This document shows, in pieces, positions 53,874 through 61,486 of a stretch of DNA of 64,000 nucleotides (positions are counted from its first letter, which is position 1; every line of letters begins with the position of its first letter). The notes beneath the pieces were generated by a model, which saw only the letters and a program-made list of their open reading frames with translations, was not told where the DNA came from and ran no database searches. Location: contig NZ_CP011509.1 of assembly GCF_001027285.1 (NCBI RefSeq), positions 8,022,501 through 8,086,500 of the forward strand, written 5' to 3'. The stretch comes from Archangium gephyra. Lineage in GTDB: Bacteria; Myxococcota; Myxococcia; Myxococcales; Myxococcaceae. The position numbers were made by a program, and so were the translations under genes.

Positions 53874-54530
53874 ATGGTTCCTCCGCCGCCTCCCGCGTCA
53901 GGATTGCGTCTGCATGCGCTGTTTCCCACGCTCGTTGGAGAGGCCGATCACCCCGATGCCGAAGCGCTCAACGCGAATCTGGTGGACTACATCCGGTGGC
54001 GTGAACGGCAGGAGCCGGATCGCTCCCCGTTGACCACGGTGAATCATGGATGGCAGTCCGGGTTGGATCTGCTCGATGCGGATGTGCCCGCCATCCATGC
54101 GCTGAAGCGCTTCATCAACCACCATGTCGAGATGTTCCTGGCGGAGTGGGGCCGGCTGATGCACTCGGCCTCGGCACCGAGCAGCTTCCGCTATGACTAT
54201 CGCGGGTGGGCGGTCATCCTGCGCCAGGGGGGCTTCCAGCACGAGCACATCCACTCGCGCACGAACCTGGTGGGCGTCTATTACGCGCAGGTTCCCGCGG
54301 TCCCCCCGGGAGTGGTGGCTGGCGGGGCGCTGAGCCTGACGGATCCCCGAGGCGGACGGCTCGCCACCCGCGCGATGTGGGACGTGGATCGCATCAACCT
54401 GCAACCCGTTGCGGGCAGGCTGTTGCTCTTTCCCAGCTTCCTGGCGCACCGGGTGGAGCAGTTGCTGGTGCCGGGTGAACGCATCTCCATCAACTTCGAT
54501 GTGCAGGTAGACGCTGTCAGTCCCCGTTGA
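53874..54530 (+). CDS. 2OG-Fe(II) oxygenase-like protein
   Basis: A 218-residue protein. QHEHIHSRTNLVGVYYAQVP (122-141) contains the H-x-H iron-binding pair (H125, H127) before the GVYY strand, and LLFPSFLAHRV has the distal His (H192), followed by GERISINF with the 2OG-binding Arg (R203). This layout matches the TIGR02466-type putative 2-oxoglutarate dioxygenases. Such enzymes hydroxylate or desaturate proteins, peptides or small molecules. It is followed by the repetitive protein gene after 29 bp, with the next ORF on the same strand, so it may modify that protein. Start ATG 53874 is preferred; GTG 53850 is an alternative. Confidence 0.75.
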   Translation: MVPPPPPASGLRLHALFPTLVGEADHPDAEALNANLVDYIRWRERQEPDRSPLTTVNHGWQSGLDLLDADVPAIHALKRFINHHVEMFLAEWGRLMHSASAPSSFRYDYRGWAVILRQGGFQHEHIHSRTNLVGVYYAQVPAVPPGVVAGGALSLTDPRGGRLATRAMWDVDRINLQPVAGRLLLFPSFLAHRVEQLLVPGERISINFDVQVDAVSPR

Positions 54531-54559
54531 GCAGGCCAAAGACATCCCTGGAGGCAACC

Positions 54560-55384
54560 ATGGCGCTGTTTCGCGACGAAGAAGGCAATTTCTACAACAT
54601 CCCCAATGAAGAGCTGCAGAAGTACAAGGTGGAGGGCGAAGTGCCGGAGACCGAGCGGCTGACGGGACAGGAAGCACGGCGCGCGGAGACGCCCAAGCAG
54701 GGTACCGCCTATTTCTGGGACTCGCTTGGCGCGCGGCCCGCTCCCGCCTACTTCTGGGACCCTGGCACACGGCCCTCCGCCGCCTACTTCTGGGACAAGG
54801 CTCCCGCTCCGCTTTCCACCAGTGGAGGCGCCCCCCGGCCGATGCCGGCCCACAACTATGAGGCTGGCGCCAACCTCGGAGCCGCCTACAACTACGCCTC
54901 TCCGGCTCAGGCGCCGAGCGCCGCCTACAACTACGCCTCTCCCCGGCCGATGCCGGCCCACAACTATGAGGCTGGTGCCAATCTCGGAGCCGCCTACAAC
55001 TACGCCTCTCCGGCCCAGGCTCCGAGCGCTGCCTACAACTACGCCTCTCCTGCGCCGAGCGCTGCGTACAACTACGCGGCTCCGGCCCAGGCTCCGAGCG
55101 CTGCGTACAACTACGCCTCTCCGGCTCCGAGCGCCGCGTACAACTACGCCTCTCCCGCTCCGAGCGCTGCGTACAACTACGCCTCTCCCGCTCCGAGCGC
55201 TGCGTACAACTACGCGGCTCCGGCCCAGGCTCCGAGCGCGGCCTACAACTACGCCTCTCCGGCTCCGAGCGCCGCGTACAACTACGCCTCTCCGGCGCGG
55301 ACGGCGAGCGCCGCCTACAACTGGACGACTCCCACCGGGCCGGCTCCCGCCTATTACTGGGGGGATGTGCCCACCCGGCGCTGA
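54560..55384 (+). CDS. Repetitive multi-core peptide precursor candidate (18 A-(Y/H)-x-(Y/W) motifs)
   Basis: A 274-residue protein with a leader-like start (MALFRDEEGNFYNIPNEELQ, then KYKVEGEVPE) and no signal peptide. After residue 48 come three AYFWD units, then alternating AHNYE (2), AYNYA (11), AYNWT and AYYWG units, 18 in all, each separated by 6-10 residues rich in Ala, Pro and Ser (for example SPAPSA, SPAQAPSA, GANLGA). Every core has two aromatic residues two positions apart. Neighbours are a 2OG-Fe(II) oxygenase-like gene upstream and a P450 downstream. I infer a RiPP-type precursor whose cores are crosslinked and hydroxylated; a structural role is the main alternative. ATG 54560 has GGAGG 5 bases upstream. 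Internal repetition is also visible in the DNA. Confidence 0.7.
   Translation: MALFRDEEGNFYNIPNEELQKYKVEGEVPETERLTGQEARRAETPKQGTAYFWDSLGARPAPAYFWDPGTRPSAAYFWDKAPAPLSTSGGAPRPMPAHNYEAGANLGAAYNYASPAQAPSAAYNYASPRPMPAHNYEAGANLGAAYNYASPAQAPSAAYNYASPAPSAAYNYAAPAQAPSAAYNYASPAPSAAYNYASPAPSAAYNYASPAPSAAYNYAAPAQAPSAAYNYASPAPSAAYNYASPARTASAAYNWTTPTGPAPAYYWGDVPTRR
54880..55325 (+). repeat. Coding tandem repeats inside the precursor gene
   Basis: About 450 bp of imperfect tandem repeats with units of 33 or 39 bp (core plus linker) that code for AYNYASPAPS and AYNYASPAQAPS. Third-position differences (gcctac/gcgtac, ggctcc/cgctcc) show that the units have diverged while the peptide stayed constant, so selection acts on the amino-acid repeat. 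Confidence 0.9.
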
Positions 55385-55404
55385 GAGCTGACACACTTCC
55401 ACCC

Positions 55405-55431
55405 GGGCGGATCGGCACTCCCGATCCGCCC
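55405..55431 (+). terminator. Hairpin between the precursor gene and the P450 gene
   Basis: GGGCGGATCGG and CCGATCCGCCC form a perfect 11-bp stem with a 5-base loop, 20 bp after the precursor stop and 24 bp before the P450 start. It lacks a U-tract. Partial termination here would give more transcript of the repetitive gene than of the enzyme gene, a common arrangement for precursor peptides. Confidence 0.6.
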
Positions 55432-55454
55432 TCCTGCCCCACTGATTCAAAGCC

Positions 55455-56702
55455 ATGGAACCCAACGCTCCCGAGGCCGCGCCCCACGATGTCAGGGATT
55501 GGAGGGACCATGCGGCTTTCTTCCTCAACCTGAGCCGTCTCTGTCCGGATGAGGTCGTCCCCTACATGGCGCAAGGGCGGCCGGCCTTCCTCATCAACCG
55601 TCCAGAGCACGTCACGCACGTGCTGAGCACGGCCCAGGCCAACTACCGCAATCCCTATCATCCCTATGCGGAGCTGGCCGGGCTCTATCAACCCGAGGGC
55701 TCCTTCCTGCTGCGGTTGGGGCACCGCGCCGAGCACCGCTCGGCCTATACGCACCAGCTCACGCGGATGGTGGAGTCCGCGCGTGCACGGTTTCGCGTCC
55801 TGGGCGAGTCATCGAGCCAGGGGCCCGTCGAGGTGGAGCGCGAGCTGAAGGAGCTGCTGCTGTGCGTCTTCGCCCAGGCCCTCTTCGGCGTGGACGTGGC
55901 CGCGGAGAGCGAGTCCTTCGTCCGGGCGGTAGGTCTCCTCGAGGAGGTCCAGGCCAACCACGTCTTCGCCCGGGGCGCGGACACCGGGCCGCTGCGCCTG
56001 CGCTACCAGCAGGCCGTGGAGGACCAGCAGCGGTTGGTGGAGCGTATCGTCCAGGGAAGCACCGGGATGCGCGAGGCCGTGGAGGAAGCACCCGAGCGGC
56101 ACTCGCTCGTGCACACGGCCATCATCCGCACCCTGCTCAACGGGTACAACGCGATGGCCACGGCGCTGGGTTGGACGCTCCACCTGTTGGGACAACACCC
56201 GGAAACCCAACGGCAGGTCCGGGAAGAGGCGCTGGGGCTCGAAGAGGAACTGCTCACGATCAGGGACCTGCCCCGGCTGCGCGTCACCCGCTGCGTGGTG
56301 CAGGAGTCGCTGCGGCTCTACCCACCGGCGTGGATGCTCGGGCGCCATGTGCGAGAGGAGGAGCGGCTCGGGGGCATCACCCTTCCCACAGGGGCCATCA
56401 TTTCCGTCTCGCCGTATACGATGCAGCGTCACCCCCGGGTGTGGGAGGAGCCCGATGCCTTCCGTCCGGAGCGCTTCCTCGGAGCGGAAAGCCGGCAACC
56501 GGGAGCGTACTTCCCCTTCGGTGGAGGAATGCGCTCGTGCCCGGCCGAGCATTCCGTGGTGGGCCCGCTGCAGCTCCTGGTGGCCACCCTGGTGAGAGAG
56601 CACCAGATCGAGCCGGTGCCAGGAGTCACGGTCCGGCCGCGCGGGCTCGTCTCGCTCCGTCCGTCCCCTACCCTCCGGTTGCGATTCCTGTCCCTGGCTT
56701 AG
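55455..56702 (+). CDS. Cytochrome P450 with atypical I-helix
   Basis: A 415-residue P450: ExxR in CVVQESLRLYPPAW, and heme loop YFPFGGGMRSCPAEH with the Cys ligand. The I-helix reads LLNGYNAMATAL: the usual (A/G)Gx(D/E)T acid-alcohol pair is replaced (E to N, T to A and M), so proton delivery must differ from a standard monooxygenase. The pattern fits P450s that make radical crosslinks rather than hydroxylate, but this is inference. It lies 70 bp after the repetitive precursor gene, beyond the hairpin. No ferredoxin is adjacent; the one at 48957 is 6.3 kb away and in another unit. Confidence 0.88.
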   Translation: MEPNAPEAAPHDVRDWRDHAAFFLNLSRLCPDEVVPYMAQGRPAFLINRPEHVTHVLSTAQANYRNPYHPYAELAGLYQPEGSFLLRLGHRAEHRSAYTHQLTRMVESARARFRVLGESSSQGPVEVERELKELLLCVFAQALFGVDVAAESESFVRAVGLLEEVQANHVFARGADTGPLRLRYQQAVEDQQRLVERIVQGSTGMREAVEEAPERHSLVHTAIIRTLLNGYNAMATALGWTLHLLGQHPETQRQVREEALGLEEELLTIRDLPRLRVTRCVVQESLRLYPPAWMLGRHVREEERLGGITLPTGAIISVSPYTMQRHPRVWEEPDAFRPERFLGAESRQPGAYFPFGGGMRSCPAEHSVVGPLQLLVATLVREHQIEPVPGVTVRPRGLVSLRPSPTLRLRFLSLA

Positions 56703-56797
56703 GTCATCTCGAACAGGGCTCCCGGACTGGGAGTGTGGGGCAGGACGATCACCTTCCTTCCGTTCCTTCGGAGTCCAGTCCTAGAATCTCCGGCGTG

Positions 56798-57919
56798 ATG
56801 ACCTTTCGACCTTCACGTTGGGGTGCGGTGCTGTCTCTCGCCCTGGTGCTCGGGCTCGGCATGCCGGGGCCGAGTGCCTGGGCGGCGAAGAGTGCGCGGG
56901 GCGCCAGGGCGGCCAAGAAGGCCGGCAAGGCCAAGGCCCGGAAGGGTCCGCAGCCCAAGCTGCTCTTGCCCGCGGAGGACGCCGAGCTCGAACCGGGCAA
57001 GAAGGTCACCTTCACGTGGAAGGTGGCCGCGAAGCTCGTGCGCCTCCAGGTGGCGCGCGACGAGGAGTTCACCGACTCGGTCGTCGACCGTCCCGTGAAG
57101 GGGCGCTATGCGGTGCTCCCGCTCGAGGAAGGCACGTACTACTGGCGGGTGACGGCCCCGCGAGGTGGGCCTTCCGACCCACGCAGGCTGACCGTGGGCG
57201 CCGAACCGCAACCCGAGCCGCAACCCGAGCCACAAACGGAAGCACAGCCGCAGGAGCAGGCCGAGCCCATCGCGGCCGGGGGCCTGGGGTTGGATCTCAC
57301 CGGGGCCACCACCCCGAGCGACACCAGCGCGGCGCCGAGCGAAACGGCCGCCCCGGAGCCGCCGGTCGTGGCGCCCGTGCCGAGCGAGCCCACCCCGGTG
57401 GTGGCCGAGGCGGAGCGTACGCCGCCCTCCTCGCAGCGCGGCAACCAGAAGCGGTGGAGCGTGCTCCTCGGCGGCTCGGCCGCGTTGGGCTCGGCCGCGC
57501 CCAACTCGATGGCGACGCTGCGGTACGAGGCCAGTGTCGCGTTCCGGATCGTGAATCCCTTCGAGCTGAGCCTCGCGGTGGGAGGCTCGGCACTCCAGGT
57601 GCTGGGCACCCGTGACGTGACCTGGCCGTACTACACGTGGAGCGGGCAGTTCTACTTCGACCTCGGAGCGCGGTACCGGTTGGTGCGCTTCGAGGGCGGA
57701 GCGGTGTTCGGGCTCGTGTCGGGGCGGCTCTCCTACTTCACCGCGGCGCAGGACCAACTGGGCTTCCTCGTGGATCGCAGCCCGTTCTCGGCCGGTGCCG
57801 GCCTTGCCTGCCGTTTCCGGGTGGGCCTCCCGCTGGAGATTGGTCTGCGCGGCAACGTCCTCACCGGCAAGAGCCTGGGCGGCGAGGTCGAGCTCGGCCT
57901 GCGCGTGATGATCTTCTAG
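56798..57919 (+). CDS. Exported protein with a C-terminal outer-membrane beta-barrel-like domain
   Basis: A 373-residue protein with signal peptide (ALVLGLGMPGPSAWA), a basic AK-rich stretch, a fibronectin-like domain (PAEDAELEPGKKVTFTWKVA ... GTYYWRVTAPRGGPSDP), a Pro/Glu-rich linker (about 140-215) and a C-terminal part with alternating hydrophobic strands that ends in VELGLRVMIF, typical of small outer-membrane barrels. It is 95 bp downstream of the P450 gene. Its stop overlaps the stop of the convergent hydrolase gene within a CTAG. Confidence 0.7.
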   Translation: MTFRPSRWGAVLSLALVLGLGMPGPSAWAAKSARGARAAKKAGKAKARKGPQPKLLLPAEDAELEPGKKVTFTWKVAAKLVRLQVARDEEFTDSVVDRPVKGRYAVLPLEEGTYYWRVTAPRGGPSDPRRLTVGAEPQPEPQPEPQTEAQPQEQAEPIAAGGLGLDLTGATTPSDTSAAPSETAAPEPPVVAPVPSEPTPVVAEAERTPPSSQRGNQKRWSVLLGGSAALGSAAPNSMATLRYEASVAFRIVNPFELSLAVGGSALQVLGTRDVTWPYYTWSGQFYFDLGARYRLVRFEGGAVFGLVSGRLSYFTAAQDQLGFLVDRSPFSAGAGLACRFRVGLPLEIGLRGNVLTGKSLGGEVELGLRVMIF

Positions 57920-58986
57920 GCCCGCACCTGGGCCCCCCTCCCGTTGACGACAGGGAGCACGTGCCGGCGAAGCAGCTCGAGGAACCGCTCGGGCCGGACG
58001 AAGGCGCCGAGGTGGCCCGAATCGGCCATCCGCTCGAAGTGCTTGAGGGGCGCCTCGAGCGCCTCGCAGTACGCCGCCGCGACGGAAGCGGGCGTGTGGA
58101 CATCCGAGTCTCCCTGGAACACGAAGAAGGGAAGCTCGACCCTGGGGGCCACCGCGTGCGCGTCGAACGCCACCATCTCGGCGAAGAGCCGCTCCGTGCA
58201 GAAGCCCAGGCCCTCGACGATCGCCCCCAGCTCTCGCAGTCCATGCGCTGGTGAGAAGAGCATGAGGGGCGGGAAGATGGCCGCCATGCCCCGGCCATCC
58301 CGGGTCGTCCGGTCTCGCAGCCGCATCAGGCGATTGTAGGAGGCCACGTCCCAGCGGCTGGGATCCGCCCCCATCCGCGACAGCCAGGCGACCTCGGCGC
58401 GGCTCCCGTGCTTCGCCGCCCAGGCGAGCGTCTCCGCGTGGGCCACCTGCTCGCTCGCGGCCACGCCCACGTTGAAGTCCGTGCCCACGTACGCCGCGAA
58501 GAGGTCTGGCCGCGCCCGCACGAGCGGCAGCCCCAACAGCGTTCCCGCGGAGCTGGCGAGGAGGATCCGCTCGCGGCCCGGCAGCCGCTCGTCGAGGAAC
58601 GCGCACAGCTCGAGGGCGTCCTCCTGCATGCGCCTGAAGCTCATCTCACCACTCCCCTCCTTGCCGTTGCGCGCGAGCGTCTTTCCAGCACCCCGCCTGT
58701 CCCACTGCACGACGGTGAAGTCCTTCTCCCAGCAGCGCAGGGCCGGGGTGAAGAGCGAGTAGGGCGAGCCCGGTCCCCCGTGAAGCACCAGGAGCACGGG
58801 ATTGCGTGCGTCCTCCCCACGAAGGCTGACCCACTGCTCGATTCCCCCGAGGCGCACGAACCGCTCCTCGGCGATGCCCGGAGGCACCTCGATGAGAAGC
58901 GTGCGCGCGACCCGCTGCTGACGCAGGGCCCGGTAGCCGAGCGCGGCCGAGACGAGGACGACTGCTGCGACGACGACCGTCACCAT
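57916..58986 (-). CDS. Membrane-anchored alpha/beta hydrolase (proline-iminopeptidase-like)
   Basis: A 356-residue protein with a transmembrane helix at the N-terminus (VTVVVAAVVLVSAALGYRAL), HGGPGSP (oxyanion loop), a nucleophile elbow LLASSAGTL (Ser), the acid in FQGDSDVHTP and the His in DSGHLGAF. The family includes prolyl aminopeptidases. ATG 58986 is chosen over a longer frame. It is divergent from the TetR gene across a palindromic operator. Confidence 0.85.
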   Translation of the reverse strand: MVTVVVAAVVLVSAALGYRALRQQRVARTLLIEVPPGIAEERFVRLGGIEQWVSLRGEDARNPVLLVLHGGPGSPYSLFTPALRCWEKDFTVVQWDRRGAGKTLARNGKEGSGEMSFRRMQEDALELCAFLDERLPGRERILLASSAGTLLGLPLVRARPDLFAAYVGTDFNVGVAASEQVAHAETLAWAAKHGSRAEVAWLSRMGADPSRWDVASYNRLMRLRDRTTRDGRGMAAIFPPLMLFSPAHGLRELGAIVEGLGFCTERLFAEMVAFDAHAVAPRVELPFFVFQGDSDVHTPASVAAAYCEALEAPLKHFERMADSGHLGAFVRPERFLELLRRHVLPVVNGRGAQVRA

Positions 58987-59020
58987 GGCGATGCCCCCAA
59001 CTGTGTAGTTGCTAAGCAGT

Positions 59021-59039
59021 TGTGTATACGAGATACACA
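59021..59039. promoter_or_regulatory. TetR operator palindrome
   Basis: TGTGTAT-ACGAG-ATACACA is a perfect 7+5+7 inverted repeat in the 77-bp space between the hydrolase and TetR genes. Its size and place fit a TetR-dimer operator controlling both genes. Confidence 0.7.
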
Positions 59040-59063
59040 GTTTCGACAAGCCGGAGAGATTCG

Positions 59064-59831
59064 ATGGCCAGGAAGCACCCGGTGTTCGGAGACCAGGCAG
59101 CGAGCGTGAAGCTCCTCTGGAAGGAGACGTCAGCCGGCCGCCGCGGCCCGAAGCCGGCACTCACGCTGGAGCAGCTCGTCGACGCGGCCATCCGGCTCGC
59201 GGACGCGGGGGGGCTGGCGGCGCTCTCGATGGAGAAGCTCGCCCGCGAGTTCGGCTTCACGCCGATGGCGCTCTATCGCTACGTGCCGGGGAAGGCCGAG
59301 CTCATCGACCTGATGATCGACCGGGGGCTCGGAATGCCCCCCGCGTTCGAGGGCGAGGCCACGGCCTGGCGCGACAAGCTCCTGCACTGGGCGGAGTCGA
59401 TGGCCGGCGTGTTCCGCCGGCACCCGTGGAGCCTCGAGGCGACGGGCCACCTCCGTGTCATGGGGCCCTGCGAGCTGGCCTGGCTCGAGGCGGGCATGGG
59501 CGTACTCGCCCCGGCCGGGCTGACGCCCGATGAGTGCCACAGCGCCTGCCTCGCGCTGGTGAGCCAGATCCGCACGAGCGCCCAATTCTCGAAGGCGCCA
59601 GCGGATGGACACCAGGCCATGAGCGGCGAGCAGTGGGCCACCGCGACGCGGGCGCTCCTCGAGACGCGAGAGGAGCGCTATCCGCAGTTGAGCCATGTGC
59701 TCTCCGAGAGGCGCGAAGCGGGCCCACCCGAGTCGGGACTCACGTGGGTGTTGGACGGAATCGCCGCGCGCATCGAGCGGCGCAAGCGGAAGCCAGCGAA
59801 GGGAGCGGCGAAGGTGTCAAACCACTCGTAG
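59064..59831 (+). CDS. TetR-family repressor
   Basis: A 255-residue TetR-type regulator: LEQLVDAAIRLADAGGLAAL followed by SMEKLAREFGFTPMALYRYVPGKAELIDLMID is the helix-turn-helix; the ligand domain resembles TetR_C_1 proteins. ATG 59064 (MARKHPVFG) has GGAGAG upstream. It is likely to repress the divergent hydrolase gene in response to an unknown small molecule. Confidence 0.9.
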   Translation: MARKHPVFGDQAASVKLLWKETSAGRRGPKPALTLEQLVDAAIRLADAGGLAALSMEKLAREFGFTPMALYRYVPGKAELIDLMIDRGLGMPPAFEGEATAWRDKLLHWAESMAGVFRRHPWSLEATGHLRVMGPCELAWLEAGMGVLAPAGLTPDECHSACLALVSQIRTSAQFSKAPADGHQAMSGEQWATATRALLETREERYPQLSHVLSERREAGPPESGLTWVLDGIAARIERRKRKPAKGAAKVSNHS

Positions 59832-59858
59832 GGCAGCGCCTACAGCCGCATGGGAAGG

Positions 59859-60452
59859 TCAGCGCGACTCGCCCAGCGCGGCGATGCACGCCTCTCGCAC
59901 ACGCCAGATGCGCTCGGGGTCCAACTTCCGCCGGGCGGCCCAGGTCCGGATGAAGGCCCGGTGCTTCTCCTCCTTGGGAGCGCCGATGTCCTCCGGCTCA
60001 ATCCGTTCCTCGGTGAAGAAGACGGCCAGGGCGGCAATGGACCCGCCGGGGGGCTCCTTGCGCGTGAGATCCACACGGCGCTGGTGCACGACCAGGTAGC
60101 AGTGCGCCTCGGGAATGCCCGACAGGCCCTCGCGCTCGAGCACGGCTCCCACCCCCGGCGTGTTGCGCTCGTGCATCTCGTAGATACCGAGAGTCAGGTG
60201 GACGGGCTGTCCGTGCGCGCGAGCCAGGGCGGCCAGCAGGGCATGCTTGGTGCTGCAGGTGCCTCGCCCTTCCGGCAGGACGAGGCGGAAGTCCGCCCGG
60301 TCCGAATTACGCCCGTGGGGCAGTTCCCAGACATACCGTGCCGCGTCCTCGAAACTCCGCAGCCCGAGCGCGAGGAAGCCTTGGGCCAGGGGCTCGTGCT
60401 CCGACAGCGGAAATCCGGGGAGCGCCAGCAGGGGAAAGAGGGACGTCCGCAT
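59859..60452 (-). CDS. Transglutaminase-like protein
   Basis: A 197-residue protein. GRGTCSTKHALLAALARAHG carries a Cys, EAHCYLVV a His and VDLTR an Asp, the triad order of transglutaminase-like thiol enzymes. It could process a peptide bond or amide. Start ATG 60452; ATG 60473 is possible. It is convergent to the TetR gene, with a 27-bp gap. Confidence 0.7.
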   Translation of the reverse strand: MRTSLFPLLALPGFPLSEHEPLAQGFLALGLRSFEDAARYVWELPHGRNSDRADFRLVLPEGRGTCSTKHALLAALARAHGQPVHLTLGIYEMHERNTPGVGAVLEREGLSGIPEAHCYLVVHQRRVDLTRKEPPGGSIAALAVFFTEERIEPEDIGAPKEEKHRAFIRTWAARRKLDPERIWRVREACIAALGESR

Positions 60453-60519
60453 GGACGCCAGGATACCTCGCATGGCCTGATGGGAGGACCCCAGACACGC
60501 CGCGCGCAGCTTCCACGTC

Positions 60520-61461
60520 ATGCTCTTCTCGCTCGTCCTCCTCGTCTCGGCCGCCAGCGCGGACCTGTCCACGCCACAACTCCTGGAGTTGCAGCGGATT
60601 CGTGAACACCTCCAGCAGCACGTGCGCGGGGTCTGCGGCGATGCCTCGTGCGTGCGCTGGGATGCGAGGCTCCGCGTGTGGCGCTTCGCACGCAGCGGTG
60701 TCCTGACGAGCGCCTTGCCAGACGACGGCCGGAACGATCCTTCTGGTAACGCCTGGACCGACGCGAAGCTGGTCCACTTCTTCCCCGAGCTCGCCCCGAC
60801 GGAGCTGGCGCTCAACGCCATGTCCCGCCCGGTCTCCAACCTCTGGATGGCACTCGTCCGGTGGCTGGCCGAGGACCCGCGGCGGCTGGATGCCTACGGG
60901 CCACCGATGTGGAACAGGTTTCTCGCCGCGCACCGTCAGACGCCGCACCTCCAGACGCTGTCGCCATGGGGACGGCCCTACGCATTCGAGGACTTCGTGT
61001 ACCTCGGCATGACCGCCGACGCGCTGCGGACGGCGGTGACGCTCCTTCGCTGCGAGACACCGGCCGCGAAGGCCATCGAAATCCAGAGGGCCGGGAAGGA
61101 GCTCACGCCCGAGCTGCTCACGCACGGGTCCACCTCCGGCGCCCTCGCGAAGGAATGGCTTGTCGACGCGTGGGGCACGCCCCTCCGGCTGCACCGTCTT
61201 CCCCCCGGGAGTGGCCAGCTCCGGATGGGCGCGACCGCCCCACTCTCGGCGGCCGATACCTTGCGAGGGTGGCAGCTCTTCTCCGCGGGCCCGGACCGGA
61301 AGCACGGCGGCGCGGATGACCTCGGGTGCGGAGATGCGCGCCGGGTCGAAGGACCCGCCAGGCTGACGCCGTATGGCTACCGGCCCCTTCCCCGAGGTCC
61401 CCATGACCAGGCGATTGACGACGCGCTGATCCAGCGAGCGAATGAAGAACTCATCGAATAG
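60520..61461 (+). CDS. Exported protein with a GspG-like C-terminal domain
   Basis: A 313-residue protein with a signal peptide (MLFSLVLLVSAASA). Residues about 215-275 (LVDAWGTPLRLHRLPPGSG ... FSAGPDRKHGGADDL) resemble the end of type II secretion major pseudopilins (DPWGNPY...SxGxDGxxGGxxDI). The typical N-terminal prepilin helix is absent. The pseudopilin-like module may bind calcium. Function unknown. Confidence 0.6.
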   Translation: MLFSLVLLVSAASADLSTPQLLELQRIREHLQQHVRGVCGDASCVRWDARLRVWRFARSGVLTSALPDDGRNDPSGNAWTDAKLVHFFPELAPTELALNAMSRPVSNLWMALVRWLAEDPRRLDAYGPPMWNRFLAAHRQTPHLQTLSPWGRPYAFEDFVYLGMTADALRTAVTLLRCETPAAKAIEIQRAGKELTPELLTHGSTSGALAKEWLVDAWGTPLRLHRLPPGSGQLRMGATAPLSAADTLRGWQLFSAGPDRKHGGADDLGCGDARRVEGPARLTPYGYRPLPRGPHDQAIDDALIQRANEELIE

Positions 61462-61486
61462 CTGAAGCGGTCCTCCCCTCCCCGCC

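Noticed and set aside
54880-55325. Possible CRISPR array because of regular repeats.
   Set aside because: The repeats are in frame, encode a constant peptide motif and have no unique spacers or cas genes.
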